A DNA stretch of 64,000 nucleotides from Chondrosia reniformis (GCA_947172415.1 OX359198.1:1705401-1769400), one strand, 5' to 3'; shown: positions 41,313-56,608, numbered from the stretch's first letter. Numbers and translations: made by a program. The notes: generated by a model not told the origin, from the sequence alone.

Positions 41313-42363
41313 ATAAAACCGGCCTAGTTGAAATATCGATCATAGACATAAATATCGTACAGGCGATAAATATCGGATCTCTCACTATATTTAGTTTTCT
41401 GTATCACGAAAAGTCGCTCTCCTCCCTCCACCGAGACACATACAGGCTTTTATCCATTTGCCACAGTTTTGAGATGTATTGAAAATACTGCGTATGTGTG
41501 TAAAATTGCTTGGAACGATTCACTGGTCTGGAATTAAAGTGGAATAATTTGACGATTTCTCGAAAATAATTGGGATCAGAAAAGTCGTTCTCCTCGGCCC
41601 ATCAAGACACTTACAGGATTTTTATCGCTTTTCCCAGTTTTCAGGTGAACCACTAATACTGCCTATGTCTTTAAATTGTGCTTGAAACAATTCACTGATC
41701 TGGAAATAACGAGAAATATATTAAAAAAGGTCCCAACCACAACCGTTTTCTTTGGACAAAACTTCATATAAATAGAAGCGAAAAACCTTATAAAGTAGGC
41801 CTACCTGGACACATCTCTATGGTGGTTGCGGTTCCCATAGAGGTTGGTAGCGCTTAGACTCTGAAGCTGTCTCCTAATCGGTTGGTGCCATAGAGACGTG
41901 CTCACCAATAATCCGGATTTCGGGGGGGTTCCACGTAATGTGGGATTGGCATCTGATATCTTTAAGGATTCATATGAGTCGGCCATATCGAGAAGAACTG
42001 GTTCTTCTCACGCAAGTGACACCCAAAGCTCAACTCGGCAGAGCGTTACCAACGATCCCGGCCTATGAGCGTCGTGGATGGTAGCGTTCGGTATGGTCCA
42101 ACCTTTTTTTCTTTGGAGTTTCGTTGGCTGTCGATTGACGAAATTTCACTTTAACTAGATCCATATCAAAATATATGGATAGATAGTACTTCAATAACAA
42201 TCAAGTACTACAAAGTGCATATCCCTATGTATAAAAAATTGGAAATTATTCTAGATTTTCAGATATAGTTTTAAATTTTGTCTTTATTATACCTTCAAAC
42301 GGTCGGCCATATATAGTATTACGCAATTTTCTCTAACAAAACAGTACACTTAACTGTAGTTCT
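41313..42363 (+). repeat. Satellite spacer S1 (1.05 kb)
   Basis: Non-satellite unit, near-identical to 48004-49052 and, inverted, to 52809-53843 and 56609-57655. It begins AATAAAACCGGCCTAGTTGA and ends ACAGTACACTTAACTGTAGT. Its 3' half holds two open frames on the minus strand (61 codons MADSYESLKISD... at 41801-41986, and a second interrupted in this copy). A CTATGGTGG...CCCATAG hairpin and AGAAGAACTGGTTCTTCT palindrome lie inside. Function unknown. Confidence 0.9.
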
Positions 42364-45300
42364 GTAACTCTATCAAATGACGAGATATGAAGCTAAATCT
42401 TTTTGTCAGCATTCACAGACATCTTATAGAGCATGTCCAATGGGTTTGTCAAATTTTGATGAAACTTAAAATTTGCCCTATCTTTCACAATACATTAACT
42501 TTGTATACCAGAAATTAATGTACATTGAGGGCTGTAACTCCATCAAATGGTGAGATATGAAGCTACATCTTTTTGTCAGCATTCACAGACATCTATACAA
42601 CATGACCAAAAGGTTTTTGAAATTTTGATGAAACTTAAAATTTGCCCTATCTCTCACAATACATTAACTTTCTATACCAGAAGTTAATGTACATTGAGGG
42701 CTGTAACTCCATCAAATGGAAAGATATGAAGCCAAACATTTGTGTCAGCATTCACAGACATCTATACAACATGTCCAATAGGTTTTTGAAATTTTGATGA
42801 AACTTAAAATTTGCCCTATCTCTCACAATACATTAACTTTGTATACCAGAATTTAATGTACATTTAGGGCTGTCACTCTATCAAATTACGAGATATGAAG
42901 CTAAATCTTTTTGTCATCATTCACAGACATCTATACAACATGTCCAAAGGGTTTTTGAAATTTTGATGAAACTTAAAATTTGCCCTATCTCTCATAATAC
43001 ATTAACTTTGTATACCAGAAGTTAATGTACATTGAGGGCTATAACTCCATCAAATGGAGAGATATGAAGCTAAACATCTGTGTCAGCATTCACAGACATC
43101 TATACAACATGACCAAAAGGTTTTTGAAATTTTGATGAAACTTAAAATTTGCCCTATCTCTCACAATACATTAACTTTGTATACCAGAAGTTAATGTACA
43201 TTGAGGGCTGTAACTCCATCAAATGGAGAGATATGAAGCTAAACATTTGAGTCAGCATTCACAAACATCTATACAACATGTCCAATGGGTTTTTGAAATT
43301 TTGATGAAACTTAAAATTTGCCCTATCTCTCACAATACATTAACTTTGTATATCAGAAGTTAATGTACATTGAGGGCTGTAACTCCATCAAATGGAGAGA
43401 TATGAAGCTAAACATTTGTGTCAACATTCATAGACATCTATACAACATGACCAAACGGTTTTTGAAATTTTGATGAAACTTAAAATTTGCCCTATCTCTC
43501 ACAATACATTAACTTTGTATACCAGAAGTTAATGTACATTGAGGGCTGTAACTCCATCAAATGGAGAGATATGAAGCTAAACATTTGTGTCAGCATTCAC
43601 AAACATCTATACAACATGTCCAATGGGTTTTTGAATTTTGATAAAACTTAAAATTTGCCCTATCTCTCATAATACATTAACTTTGTATACCAGAAGTTAA
43701 TGTACATTGAGGGCTGTCACTCTATCAAATGGAGAGATATGAAGCTAAATCTTTTTGTCAGCATTCACAGATATCTATACAACATGACCAAAAGGTTTTT
43801 GAAATTTTGATGAAACTTAAAATTTGCCCTATCTCTCACAATACATTAACTTTGTATACCAGAATTTAATGTACATTGAGGGCTGTAACTCCATCAAATG
43901 GAGAGATATGAAGCTAAACATTTGTGTCAACATTCACAGACATCTATACAACATGACCAAAAGGTTTTTGAAATTTTGATGAAACTTAAAATTTGCCCTA
44001 TCTCTCATAATACATTAACTTTGTATACCAGAATTTAATGTACATTGAGGGCTGTAACTCCATCAAATGGAGATATATGAAGCTACATCTTTTTGTCAGC
44101 ATTCACAGACATCTATACAACATGACCAAAAGGTTTTTGAAATTTTGATGAAACTTAAAATTTGCCCTATCTCTCACAATACATTAACTTTGTATACCAG
44201 AAGTTAATGTACATTGAGGGCTGTCACTCTATCAAATGGAGAGATATGAAGCTAATCATTTGTGTCAGCATTCACAGACATCTATACAACATGTCCAATG
44301 GGTTTTTGAATTTTGATGAAACTTAAAATTTGCCCTATCTCTCACAATACATTAACTTTGTATACCAGAAGTTAATGTACATTGAGGGTTGTAACTCTAT
44401 CAAATGGAGCGATATGAAGATAAACATCTGTGTCAGCATTCACAGACATCTATACAACATGTCCAATGGGTTTTTGAATTTTGATAAAACTTAAAATTTA
44501 CCCTATCTCTCACTATACATTAACTTTGTATACCAGAAGTTAATGTACATTGAGGGCTGTCACTCTATCAAATGGAGAGATATGAAGCTAAATCTTTTTG
44601 TCAGCATTCACAGATATCTATACAACATGACCAAAAGGTTTTTGAAATTTTGATGAAACTTAAAATTTGCCCTATCTCTCACAATACATTAACTTTGTAT
44701 ACCAGAATTTAATGTACATTGAGGGCTGTAACTCCATCAAATGGAGAGATATGAAGCTAAACATTTGTGTCAACATTCACAGACATCTATACAACATGAC
44801 CAAAAGGTTTTTGAAATTTTGATGAAACTTAAAATTTGCCCTATCTCTCACAATACATTAACTTTGTATACCAGAAGTTAATGTATATTGAGGGCTGTCA
44901 CTCTATCAAATGGAGAGATATGAAGCTAAATCTTTTTGTCAGCATTCACAGACATCTATACAACATGACCAAAAGGTTTTTGAAATTTTGATGAAACTAA
45001 AAATTTGCCCTATCTCTCACAATACATTAACTTTGTACACCAGAAGTTAATGTACATTGAGGGCTGTCACTCTATCAAATGGAGAGATATGAAGCTAATC
45101 ATTTGTGTCAGCATTCACAGACATCTATACAACATGTCCAATGGGTTTTTGAATTTTGATGAAACTTAAAATTTGCCCTATCTCTCACAATACATTAACT
45201 TTGTATACCAGAAGTTAATGTACATTGAGGGTTGTAACTCTATCAAATGGAGCGATATGAAGATAAACATCTGTGTCAGCATTCACAGACATCTATACAA

Positions 45301-48003
45301 CATGTCCAATGGGTTTTTGAATTTTGATAAAACTTAAAATTTGCCCTATCTCTCTTAATACATTAACTTTGTATACCAGAAGTTAATGTACATTGAGGGC
45401 TGTAACTCTATCAAATGGAGCAATATGAAGATAAACATCTGTGTCAGTATTCACAGACATCTATACAACACGTCCAATGGGTTTTTGAATTTTGATAAAA
45501 CTTAAAATTTGCCCTATCTCTCATAATACATTAACTTTGTATACCAGAAGTTAATGTACATTGAGGGCTGTAACTCCATCAAATGGAGAGATATGAAGCT
45601 AAACATTTGTGTCAGCATTCACAGACATCTATACAACATGTCCAATGGGTTTTTGAAATTTTGATGAAACTTAAAATTTGCCCTATCTCTCACAATACAT
45701 TCACTTTGTATACCAGAATTTTATGTACATTGAGGGCTGTAACTCTATCAAATGGAGAGATATGAAGCTAAACATTTGTGTCAGTATTCACAAACATCTA
45801 TACAACATGTCCAATGGGTTTTTGAAATTTTGATTAAACTAAAAATTTACCCTATCTCTCACAATACATTAACTTTGTATACCAGAAGTTAATGTACATT
45901 GAGGGCTGTAACTCTATCAAATGGAGAGATATGAAGCTAAACATTTGTGTCAGCATTCACAAACATCTATACAACATGTCCAATGGGTTTTTGAAATTTT
46001 GATTAAGCTAAACATTTGCCCTATCTCTCACAATACATTAACTTTGTATACCAGAATTTAATGCACATTGAGGGCTGTAACTCCATCAAATGGAGAGATA
46101 TGAAGCTACATCTTTTTGTCAACATTCACAGACATCTATACAACTAGTCCAATAGGTTTTTGAAATTTTGATGAAACTTAAAATTTGCCCTATCTCTCAT
46201 AATACATTTACTTTGTATACCAGAAGTTAATGTACATTGAGGGCTGTCACTCTATCAAATGGAGAGATATATGAAGCTAAACATCTGTGTCAGCATTCAC
46301 AGACATCTATACAACATGTCCAATGTGTTTTTGAAATTTTGATGAAACTTAAAATTTGCCCTATCTCTCATAATACATTTACTTTGTATACCAGAAGTTA
46401 ATGTACATTGAGGGCTGTCACTCTATCAAATGGAGAGATATATGAAGCTAAACATCTGTGTCAGCATTCACAGACATCTATACAACTAGTCCAATAGGTT
46501 TTTGAAATTTTGATGAAACTTAAAATTTGCCCTATCTCTCATAATACATTTACTTTGTATACCAGAAGTTAATGTACATTGAGGGCTGTCACTCTATCAA
46601 ATGGAGAGATATATGAAGCTAAACATCTGTGTCAGCATTCACAGATATCTATACAACATGACCAAAAGGTTTTTGAAATTTTGATGAAACTTAAAATTTG
46701 CCCTATCTCTCACAATACATTAACTTTGTATACCAGAATTTAATGTACATTGAAGGCTGTAACTCCATCAAATGGAGAGATATGAAGCTACATCTTTTTG
46801 TCAACATTCACAGACATCTATACAACTAGTCCAATAGGTTTTTGAAATTTTGATGAAACTTAAAATTTGCCCTATCTCTCATAATACATTTACTTTGTAT
46901 ACCAGAAGTTAATGTACATTGAGGGCTGTCACTCTATCAAATGAAGAGATATATGAAGCTAAACATCTGTGTCAGCATTCACAGACATCTATACAACATG
47001 TCCAATGGGTTTTTGAAATTTTGATGAAACTTAAAATTTGCCCTATCTCTCACAATACATTAACTTTGTATACCAGAATTTAATGTACATTGAGGGCTGT
47101 AACTCCATCAAATGGAGAGATATGAAGCTACATCTTTTTGTCAACATTCACAGACATCTATACAACTAGTCCAATAGGTTTTTGAAATTTTGATGAAACT
47201 TAAAATTTACCTTATCTCTCACAATACATTAACTTTGTATATCAGAAGTTAATGTACATTGAGGGCTGTAACTCTATCAAATGGAGAGATATGAAGCTAA
47301 ACATTTGTGTCAGCATTCACAGACATCTATACAACATGTCCAATAGGTTTTTGAAATTTTGATGAAACTTAAAATTTGCCCTATCTCTCACAATACATTA
47401 ACTTTGTATACCAGAATTCAATGTACTTTTAGGGCTGTAACTCCATCAAATGGAGAGATATGAAGCTAAACATCTGTGTCAGCATTCACAGACATCTATA
47501 CAACATGTCCAATAGGTTTTTAAAATTTTGATGAAACTTAAAATTTGCCCTATCTCTCACAATACATTAACTTTGTATACCAGAATTTAATGTACATTGA
47601 GGGCTGTAACTCCATCAAATGGAGAGATATGAAGCTAAACATTTGTGTCAGCATTCACAGACATCTATACAACATGCACAATGGGTTTTTGAAATTTTGA
47701 TGAAACTTAAAATTTGCCCTATCTCTCACAATACATTAACTTTGTATACCAGAAGTTAATGTACATTGAGGGCTGTCACTCCATCAAATGGAGAGATATG
47801 AAGCTAAACATCTGTGTCAGCATTCACAGACATCTATACAACATGTCCAATGGGTTTTTGAAATTTTGATGAAACTTAAAATTTGCCCTATCTCTCACAA
47901 TACATTAACTTTGTATACCAGAATTCAATGTACTTTTAGGGCTGTCACTCCATCAAATGGAGAGATATGAAGCTACATATTTGTTTCAGCATTCACAGAC
48001 ATC
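42364..48003 (+). repeat. Satellite array P2 (about 33 monomers)
   Basis: Same 169-bp monomer and orientation as P1. Several higher-order blocks can be seen, for instance 44160-44700 repeating at about 45000-45400, and a run with GAGATATATGAAGC and CTAGTCCAATAGG near 46100-47200. The monomers beside the spacers are the most diverged (CAAATGACGAGATATG). Confidence 0.97.
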
Positions 48004-49052
48004 TAATAAAACCGGCCTAGTTGAAATATCGATCATAGACATAAATATCGTACAGGCGATAAATATCGGACCTCTCACTATATTTAGTTTTCTGTATCAC
48101 GAAAAGTCGCTCTCCTCCCTCCACCAAGACACATACAGGCTTTTATCCATTTGCCACAGTTTTGAGATGTATTGGAAATACTGCGTATGTGTGTAAAATT
48201 GCTTGGAACGATTCACTGGTCTGGAATTAAAGTGGAATAATTTGACGATATCTCGAAAATAATTGGGATCAGAAAAGTCGTTCTCCTCGGCCCATCAAGA
48301 CACTTACTGGATTTTTATCGCTTTTCCCAGTTTTCAGGTGAACCACTAATACTGCCTATGTCTTTAAATGTGCTTGAAACAATTCACTGATCTGGAAATA
48401 ACGAGAAATATATTAAAAAAGGTCCCAACCACAACCGTTTTCTTTGGACAAAACTTCATATAAATAGAAGCGAAAAACCTTATAAAGTAGGCCTACCTGG
48501 ACACATCTCTATGGTGGTTGCGGTTCCCATAGAGGTTGGTAGCGCTTAGACTCTGAAGCTGTCTCCTAATCGGTTGGTGCCATAGAGACGTGCTCACCAA
48601 TAATCCGGATTTCGGGGGGGTTCCACGTAATGTGGGATTGGCATCTGATATCTTTAAGGATTCATATGAGTCGGCCATATCGAGAAGAACTGGTTCTTCT
48701 CACGCAAGTGACACCCAAAGCTCAACTCGGCAGAGCGTTACCAACGATCCCGGCCTATGAGCGTCGTGGATGGTAGCGTTCGGTATGGTCCAACTTTTTT
48801 TCTTTGGAGTTTCGTTGGCTGTCGATTGACGAAATTTCACTTTAACTAGATCCATATCAAAATATATGGATAGATAGTACTTCAATAACAATCAAGTACT
48901 ACAAAGTGCATATCCCTATGTATAAAAAATTGGAAAGTATTCTAGATTTTCAGATATAGTTTTAAATTTTGTCTTTATTATACCTTCAAACGGTCGGCCA
49001 TATATAGTATTACGCAATTTTCTCTAACAAAACAGTACACTTAACTGTAGTT
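48004..49052 (+). repeat. Satellite spacer S2
   Basis: Differs from S1 at only a handful of positions. Carries both minus-strand frames complete (48493-48678, 61 codons, identical protein to S1; 48700-48891, 63 codons MLLKYYLSIYFDMDLVKVK...). Confidence 0.9.
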
Positions 49053-49525
49053 CTGTAACTCTATCAAATGACGAGATATGAAGCTAAATCTTTTTGTCAG
49101 CATTCACAGACATCTTATAGAGCATGTCCAATGGGTTTGTCAAATTTTGATGAAACTTAAAATTTGCCCTATCTCTCACAATACATTAACTTTGTATACC
49201 AGAAATTAATGTACATTGAGGGCTGTAACTCCATCAAATGGAGAGATATGAAGCTACATCTTTTTGTCAGCATTCACAAACATCTATACAACATGGCCAA
49301 TGGGTTTTTGAAATTTTGATGAAACTTAAAATTTGCCCTATCTCTCACAATACATTAACTTTCTATACCAGAAGTAATCACACAATGAGGGCTGTAACTC
49401 TATCAAATGGAGAGATATGAAGCTAAACATTTGTGTCAGCATTCACAAACATCTATACAACATGGCCAATGGGTTTTTGAAATTTTGATGAAACTTAAAA
49501 TTTGCCCTATCTCTCACAATACATT
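49053..49525 (+). repeat. Satellite array P3, ending at the inversion point
   Basis: Just under three plus-oriented monomers. The last is cut after CACAATACATT, where the orientation switches. Confidence 0.95.
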
Positions 49526-52500
49526 GGACATGTTGTATAGATGTCTGTGAATGCTGACACAGATGTTTAGCTTCATATCTCTCCATTTGATGGAGTTACA
49601 GCCCTCAATGTACATTAACTTCTGGTATACAAAGTTAATGTATTGTGAGAGATAGGGCAAATTTTAAGTTTCATCAAAATTTCAAAAACCCATTGGCCAT
49701 GTTGTATAGATGACTGTGAAAGCTGACACAAATTTTTAGCTTCATATCTCTCCATTTGATGGAGTTACAGCCCTCAATGTACATTAACTTCTGGTATACA
49801 AAGTTAATGTATTGTGAGAGATAGGGCAAATTTTAAGTTTCATCAAAATTTCAAAAACCCATTGGCCATGTTGTATAGATGTTTGTGAATGCTGACACAG
49901 ATGTTTAGCTTCATATCTCTCCATTTGATAGAGTTACAGTACTCAATGTGTGATTACTTCTGGTATAGAAAGTTAATATATTGTGAGAGATAGGGCAAAT
50001 TTTAAGTTTCATCAAAATTTCAAAAACCCATTGGCCATGTTGTATAGATGTTTGTGAATGCTGACACAGATGTTTAGCTTCATATCTCTCCATTTGATAG
50101 AGTTACAGCCCTCAATGTACATTAAATTCTGGTATACAAAGTTAATGTATTATGAGAGATAGGGCAAATTTTAAGTTTTATCAAAATTCAAAAACCCATT
50201 GGACATGTTGTATAGATGTCTGTGAATGTTGACACAAATGTTTAGCTTCATATCTCTCCATTTGATGGAGTTACAGCCCTCAATTTACATTAACTTCTGG
50301 TATATAAAGTTAATGTATTGTGAGAGATAGGGCAAATTTTAAGTTTCATCAAAATTTCAAAAACCCATTGGACATGTTGTATAGATGTTTGTGAATGCTG
50401 ACTCAAATGTTTAGCTTCATATCTCTCCATTTGATGGAGTTACAGCCCTCAATGTACATTAACTTCTGGTATACAAAGTTAATGTATTGTGAGAGATAGG
50501 GCAAATTTTAAGTTTCATCAAAATTTCAAAAACCTTTTGGTCATGTTGTATAGATGTCTGTGAATGCTGACACAGATGTTTAGCTTCATATCTCTCCATT
50601 TGATGGAGTTATAGCCCTCAATGTACATTAACTTCTGGTATACAAAGTTAATGTATTATGAGAGATAGGGCAAATTTTAAGTTTCATCAAAATTTCAAAA
50701 ACCCATTGGACATGTTGTATAGATGTTTGTGAATGCTGACTCAAATGTTTAGCTTCATATCTCTCCATTTGATGGAGTTACAGCCCTCAATGTACATTAA
50801 CTTCTGGTATACAAAGTTAATGTATTGTGAGAGATAGGGCAAATTTTAAGTTTCATCAAAATTTCAAAAACCTTTTGGTCATGTTGTATAGATGTCTGTG
50901 AATGCTGACACAGATTTTTAGCTTCATATCTCTCCATTTGATGGAGTTATAGCCCTCAATGTACATTAACTTCTGGTATACAAAGTTAATGTATTATGAG
51001 AGATAGGGCAAATTTTAAGTTTCATCAAAATTACAAAAACCCTTTGGACATGTTGTATAGATGTCTGTGAATGCTGACAAAAAGATTTAGCTTCATATCT
51101 CGTAATTTGATAGAGTGACAGCCCTCAATGTACATTAAATTCTGGTATACAAAGTTAATGTATTGTGAGAGATAGGGCAAATTTTAAGTTTCATCAAAAT
51201 TTCAAAAACCCATTGGACATGTTGTATAGATGTTTGTGAATGCTGACTCAAATGTTTAGCTTCATATCTCTCCATTTGATGGAGTTACAGCCCTCAATGT
51301 ACATTAACTTCTGGTATACAAAGTTAATGTATTGTGAGAGATAGGGCAAATTTTAAGTTTCATCAAAATTTCAAAAACCTTTTGGTCATGTTGTATAGAT
51401 GTCTGTGAATGCTGACACAGATGTTTAGCTTCATATCTCTCCATTTGATGGAGTTATAGCCCTCAATGTACATTAACTTCTGGTATACAAAGTTAATGTA
51501 TTATGAGAGATAGGGCAAATTTTAAGTTTCATCAAAATTTCAAAAACCCATTGGACATGTTGTATAGATGTTTGTGAATGCTGACTCAAATGTTTAGCTT
51601 CATATCTCTCCATTTGATGGAGTTACAGCCCTCAATGTACATTAACTTCTGGTATACAAAGTTAATGTATTGTGAGAGATAGGGCAAATTTTAAGTTTCA
51701 TCAAAATTTCAAAAACCTTTTGGTCATGTTGTATAGATGTCTGTGAATGCTGACACAGATGTTTAGCTTCATATCTCTCCATTTGATGGAGTTATAGCCC
51801 TCAATGTACATTAACTTCTGGTATACAAAGTTAATGTATTATGAGAGATAGGGCAAATTTTAAGTTTCATCAAAATTTCAAAAACCCATTGGACATGTTG
51901 TATAGATGTTTGTGAATGCTGACTCAAATGTTTAGCTTCATATCTCTCCATTTGATGGAGTTACAGCCCTCAATGTACATTAACTTCTGGTATACAAAGT
52001 TAATGTATAGTGAGAGATAGGGCAAATTTTAAGTTTCATCAAAATTTCAAAAACTTTTTGGTCATGTTGTATAGATGTCTGTGAATGCTGACATAGATGT
52101 TTAGCTTCATATCTCTCCATTTGATGGAGTTATAGCCCTCAATGTACATTAACTTCTGGTATACAAAGTTAATGTATTATGAGAGATAGGGCAAATTTTA
52201 AGTTTCATCAAAATTTCAAAAACCCTTTGGACATGTTGTATAGATGTCTGTGAATGATGACAAAAAGATTTAGCTTCATATCTCGTAATTTGATAGAGTG
52301 ACAGCCCTAAATGTACATTAAATTCTGGTATACAAAGTTAATGTATTGTGAGAGATAGGGCAAATTTTAAGTTTCATCAAAATTTCAAAAACCTATTGGA
52401 CATGTTGTATAGATGTCTGTGAATGCTGACACAAATGTTTGGCTTCATATCTTTCCATTTGATGGAGTTACAGCCCTCAATGTACATTAACTTCTGGTAT

Positions 52501-52808
52501 AGAAAGTTAATGTATTGTGAGAGATAGGGCAAATTTTAAGTTTCATCAAAATTTCAAAAACCTTTTGGTCATGTTGTATAGATGTCTGTGAATGCTGACA
52601 AAAAGATGTAGCTTCATATCTCTCCATTTGATGGAGTTACAGCCCTCAATGTACATTAATTTCTGGTATACAAAGTTAATGTATTGTGAGAGATAGGGCA
52701 AATTTTAAGTTTCATCAAAATTTGACAAACCCATTGGACATGCTCTATAAGATGTCTGTGAATGCTGACAAAAAGATTTAGCTTCATATCTCGTCATTTG
52801 ATAGAGTT
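49526..52808 (-). repeat. Satellite array M1 (reverse, about 19 monomers)
   Basis: Starts mid-monomer at GGACATGTTGTATAGATG. From about 50360 to 52200 two monomer types alternate (CCATTGGACATG with GACTCAAATG, then TTTTGGTCATG with GACACAGATG), giving 338-bp dimers; GACTCAAATGTTTAGC recurs at 50400, 50738, 51245, 51583 and 51921. Confidence 0.97.
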
Positions 52809-53843
52809 ACAGAACTACAGTTAAGTGTACTGTTTTGTTAGAGAAAATTGCGTAATACTATATATGGCCGACCGTTTGAAGGTATAATAAAGACAAAATT
52901 TAACACTATATCTGAAAATCTAGAATACTTTCCAATTTTTTATACATAGGGATATGCACTTTGTAGTACTTGATTGTTATTGAAGTACTATCTATCCATA
53001 TATTTTGATATGGATCTAGTTAAAGTGAAATTTCGTCAATCGACAGCCAACGAAACTCCAAAGAAAAAAAGTTGGACCATACCGAACGCTACCATCCACG
53101 ACGCTCATAGGCCGGGATCGTTGGTAACGCTCTGCCGAGTTGAGCTTTGGGTGTCACTTGCGTGAGAAGAACCAGTTCTTCTCGATATGGCCGACTCATA
53201 TGAATCCTTAAAGATATCAGATGCCAATCCCACATTACGTGGAACCCCCCCCGAAATCCGGATTATTGGTGAGCACGTCTCTATGGCACCAACCGATTAG
53301 GAGACAGCTTCAGAGTCTAAGCGCTACCAACCTCTATGGGAACCGCAACCACCATAGAGATGTGTCCAGGTAGGCCTACTTTATAAGGTTTTTCGCTTCT
53401 ATTTATATGAAGTTTTGTCCAAAGAAAACGGTTGTGGTTGGGACCTTTTTTAATATATTTCTCGTTATTTCCAGATCAGTGAATTGTTTCAAGCACATTT
53501 AAAGACATAGGCAGTATTAGTGGTTCACCTGAAAACTGGGAAAAGCGAAATAAATCCTCTAAGTGTCTTGATGGGCCGAGGAGAACGACTTTTCTGATCC
53601 CAATTATTTTCGAGAAATCGTCAAATTATTCCACTTTAATTCCAGACCAGTGAATCGTTCCAAGCAGTATTTCCAATACATCTCAAAACTGTGGCAAATG
53701 GATAAAAGCCTGTATGTGTCTTGGTGGAGGGAGGAGAGCGACTTTTCGTGATACAGAAAACTAAATATAGTGAGAGGTCCGATATTTATCGCCTGTACGA
53801 TATTTATGTCTATGATCGATATTTCAACTAGGCCGGTTTTATT
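52809..53843 (-). repeat. Satellite spacer S3 (reverse)
   Basis: Inverted copy of S1/S2. One extra C in the C-tract near 53248 breaks the 61-codon frame in this copy; the 63-codon frame (52974-53165) is intact and identical. It also lacks about 18 bases (around 53666) relative to S4. Confidence 0.9.
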
Positions 53844-56608
53844 AGATGTCTGTGAATGCTGAAACAAATATGTAGCTTCATATCTCTCCATTTGATGGAG
53901 TGACAGCCCTAAAAGTACATTGAATTCTGGTATACAAAGTTAATGTATTGTGAGAAATAGGGCAAATTTTAAGTTTCATCAAAATTTCAAAAACCCATTG
54001 GCCATGTTGTATAGATGACTGTGAAAGCTGACACAAATTTTTAGCTTCATATCTCTCCATTTGATGGAGTTACAGCCCTCAATGTACATTAACTATTGGT
54101 ATACAAAGTTAATGTATTGTGAGAGATAGGGCAAATTTTAAGTTTCATCAAAATTTCAAAAACCCATTGGCCATGTTGTATAGATGTTTGTGAATGCTGA
54201 CACAGATGTTTAGCTTCATATCTCTCCATTTGATAGAGTTACAGTACTCAATGTGTGATTACTTCTGGTATAGAAAGTTAATGTATTGTGAGAGATAGGG
54301 CAAATTTTAAGTTTCATCAAAATTTCAAAAACCCATTGGCCATGTTGTATAGATGTTTGTGAATGCTGACACAGATGTTTAGCTTCATATCTCTCCATTT
54401 GATAGAGTTACATCCCTCAATGTACATTAACTTCTGGTATACAAAGTTAATGTATTGTGAGAGATAGGGCAAATTTTAAGTTTCATCAAAATTTCAATAA
54501 CCCATAGGCCATGTTGTATAGATGTTTGTGAATGCTGACACAAATGTTTAGCTTCATATCTCTCCATTTGATGGAGTTACAGCCCTCAATGTGTGATTAC
54601 TTCTGGTATACAAAGTTAATGTATTGTGAGAGATAGGGCAAATTTTAAGTTTCATCAAAATTTCAAAAACCCATTGGACATGATGTATAGATGTTTGTGA
54701 ATGCTGACACAGATGTTTAGCTTCATATCTCTCCATTTGATAGAGTTACATCCCTCAATGTACATTAACTTCTGGTATACCAAGTTTATGTATTGTGAGA
54801 GATAGGGCAAATTTTAAGTTTCATCAAAATTTCAATAACCCATAGGCCATGTTGTATAGATGTTTGTGAATGCTGACACAAATGTTTAGCTTCATATCTC
54901 TCCATTTGATGGAGTTACAGCCCTCAATGTGTGATTACTTCTGGTATACAAAGTTAATGTATTGTGAGAGATAGGGCAAATTTTAAGTTTCATCAAAATT
55001 TCAAAAACCCATTGGACATGATGTATAGATGTTTGTGAATGCTGACACAGATGTTTAGCTTCATATCTCTCCATTTGATAGAGTTACATCCCTCAATGTA
55101 CATTAACTTCTGGTATACCAAGTTTATGTATTGTGAGAGATAGGGCAAATTTTAAGTTTCATCAAAATTTCAAAAACCCATTGGCCATGTTGTATAGATG
55201 TCTGTGAATGCTGACACAAATGTTTAGCTTCATATCTCTCCATTTGATAGAGTTACAGCCCTCAATGTGTGATTACTTCTGGTATAGAAAGTTAATGTAT
55301 TGTGAGAGATAGGGCAAATTTTAAGTTTCATCAAAATTTCAAAAACCCATTGGCCATGTTGTATAGATGTCTGTGAATGCTGACACAAATGTTTAGCTTC
55401 ATATCTCCCCATTTGATGGAGTGACAGCCCTCAATGTACATTAAATTCTGGTATACAAAGTTAATGTATTGTGAGAGATAGGGCAAATTTTAAGTTTCAT
55501 CAAAATTTCAAAAACCCATTGGCCATGTTGTATAGATGTTTGTGAATGCTGACACAAATGTTTAGCTTCATATCTCTCCATTTGATAGAGTTACAGCCCT
55601 CAATGTGTGATTACTTCTGGTATACAAAGTTAATGTATTGTGAGAGATAGGGCAAATTTTAAGTTTCATCAAAATTTCAAAAACCCATTGGACATGTTGT
55701 ATAGATGTCTGTGAATGCTGACACAAATGTTTAGCTTCATATCTCCCCATTTGATGGAGTGACAGCCCTCAATGTACATTAAATTCTGGTATACAAAGTT
55801 AATGTATTGTGAGAGATAGGGCAAATTTTAAGTTTCATCAAAATTTCAAAAACCCATTGGCCATGTTGTATAGATGTTTGTGAATGCTGACACAAATGTT
55901 TAGCTTCATATCTCTCCATTTGATAGAGTTACAGCCCTCATTGTGTGATTACTTCTGGTATAGAAAGTTAATGTATTGTGAGAGATAGGGCAAATTTTAA
56001 GTTTCATCAAAATTTCAAAAACCCATTGGCCATGTTGTATAGATGTCTGTGAATGCTGACACAAATGTTTAGCTTCATATCTCCCCATTTGATGGAGTGA
56101 CAGCCCTCAATGTACATTAAATTCTGGTATACAAAGTTAATGTATTGTGAGAGATAGGGCAAATTTTAAGTTTCATCAAAATTTCAAAAACCCATTGGCC
56201 ATGTTGTATAGATGTTTGTGAATGCTGACACAAATGTTTAGCTTCATATCTCTCCATTTGATAGAGTTACAGCCCTCATTGTGTGATTACTTCTGGTATA
56301 GAAAGTTAATGTATTGTGAGAGATAGGGCAAATTTTAAGTTTCATCAAAATTTCAAAAACCCATTGGCCATGTTGTATAGATGTTTGTGAATGCTGACAA
56401 AAAGATTTAGCTTCATATCTCGTCATTTGATAGAGTGACAGCCCTAAATGTACATTAAATCCTGGTATACAAAGTTAATGTATTGTGAGAGATAGGGCAA
56501 ATTTTAAGTTTAATCAAAATTTGACAAACCCATTGGACATGCTCTATAAGATGTCTGTGAATGCTGACAAAAAGATTTAGCTTCATATCTCGTCATTTGA
56601 TAGAGTTA
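53844..56608 (-). repeat. Satellite array M2 with regular 338-bp dimers (about 16 monomers)
   Basis: Monomers with AATGTGTGATTACTTCTGG alternate with monomers with AATGTACATTAA(A/C)TTCTGG. Equivalent frames start every 338 bp (54398, 54736, 55074, 55412, 55750, 56088, 56426 on the minus strand). This is a clear higher-order repeat. Confidence 0.97.

Noticed and set aside
38855..56608. Regularly spaced repeats with repeated 60-codon open frames (MERYEAKHLCQ type)
   Set aside because: Spacing and content are those of a eukaryotic satellite; there is no variable spacer as in CRISPR, and the frames simply follow the monomer phase and end at the same place in each dimer.
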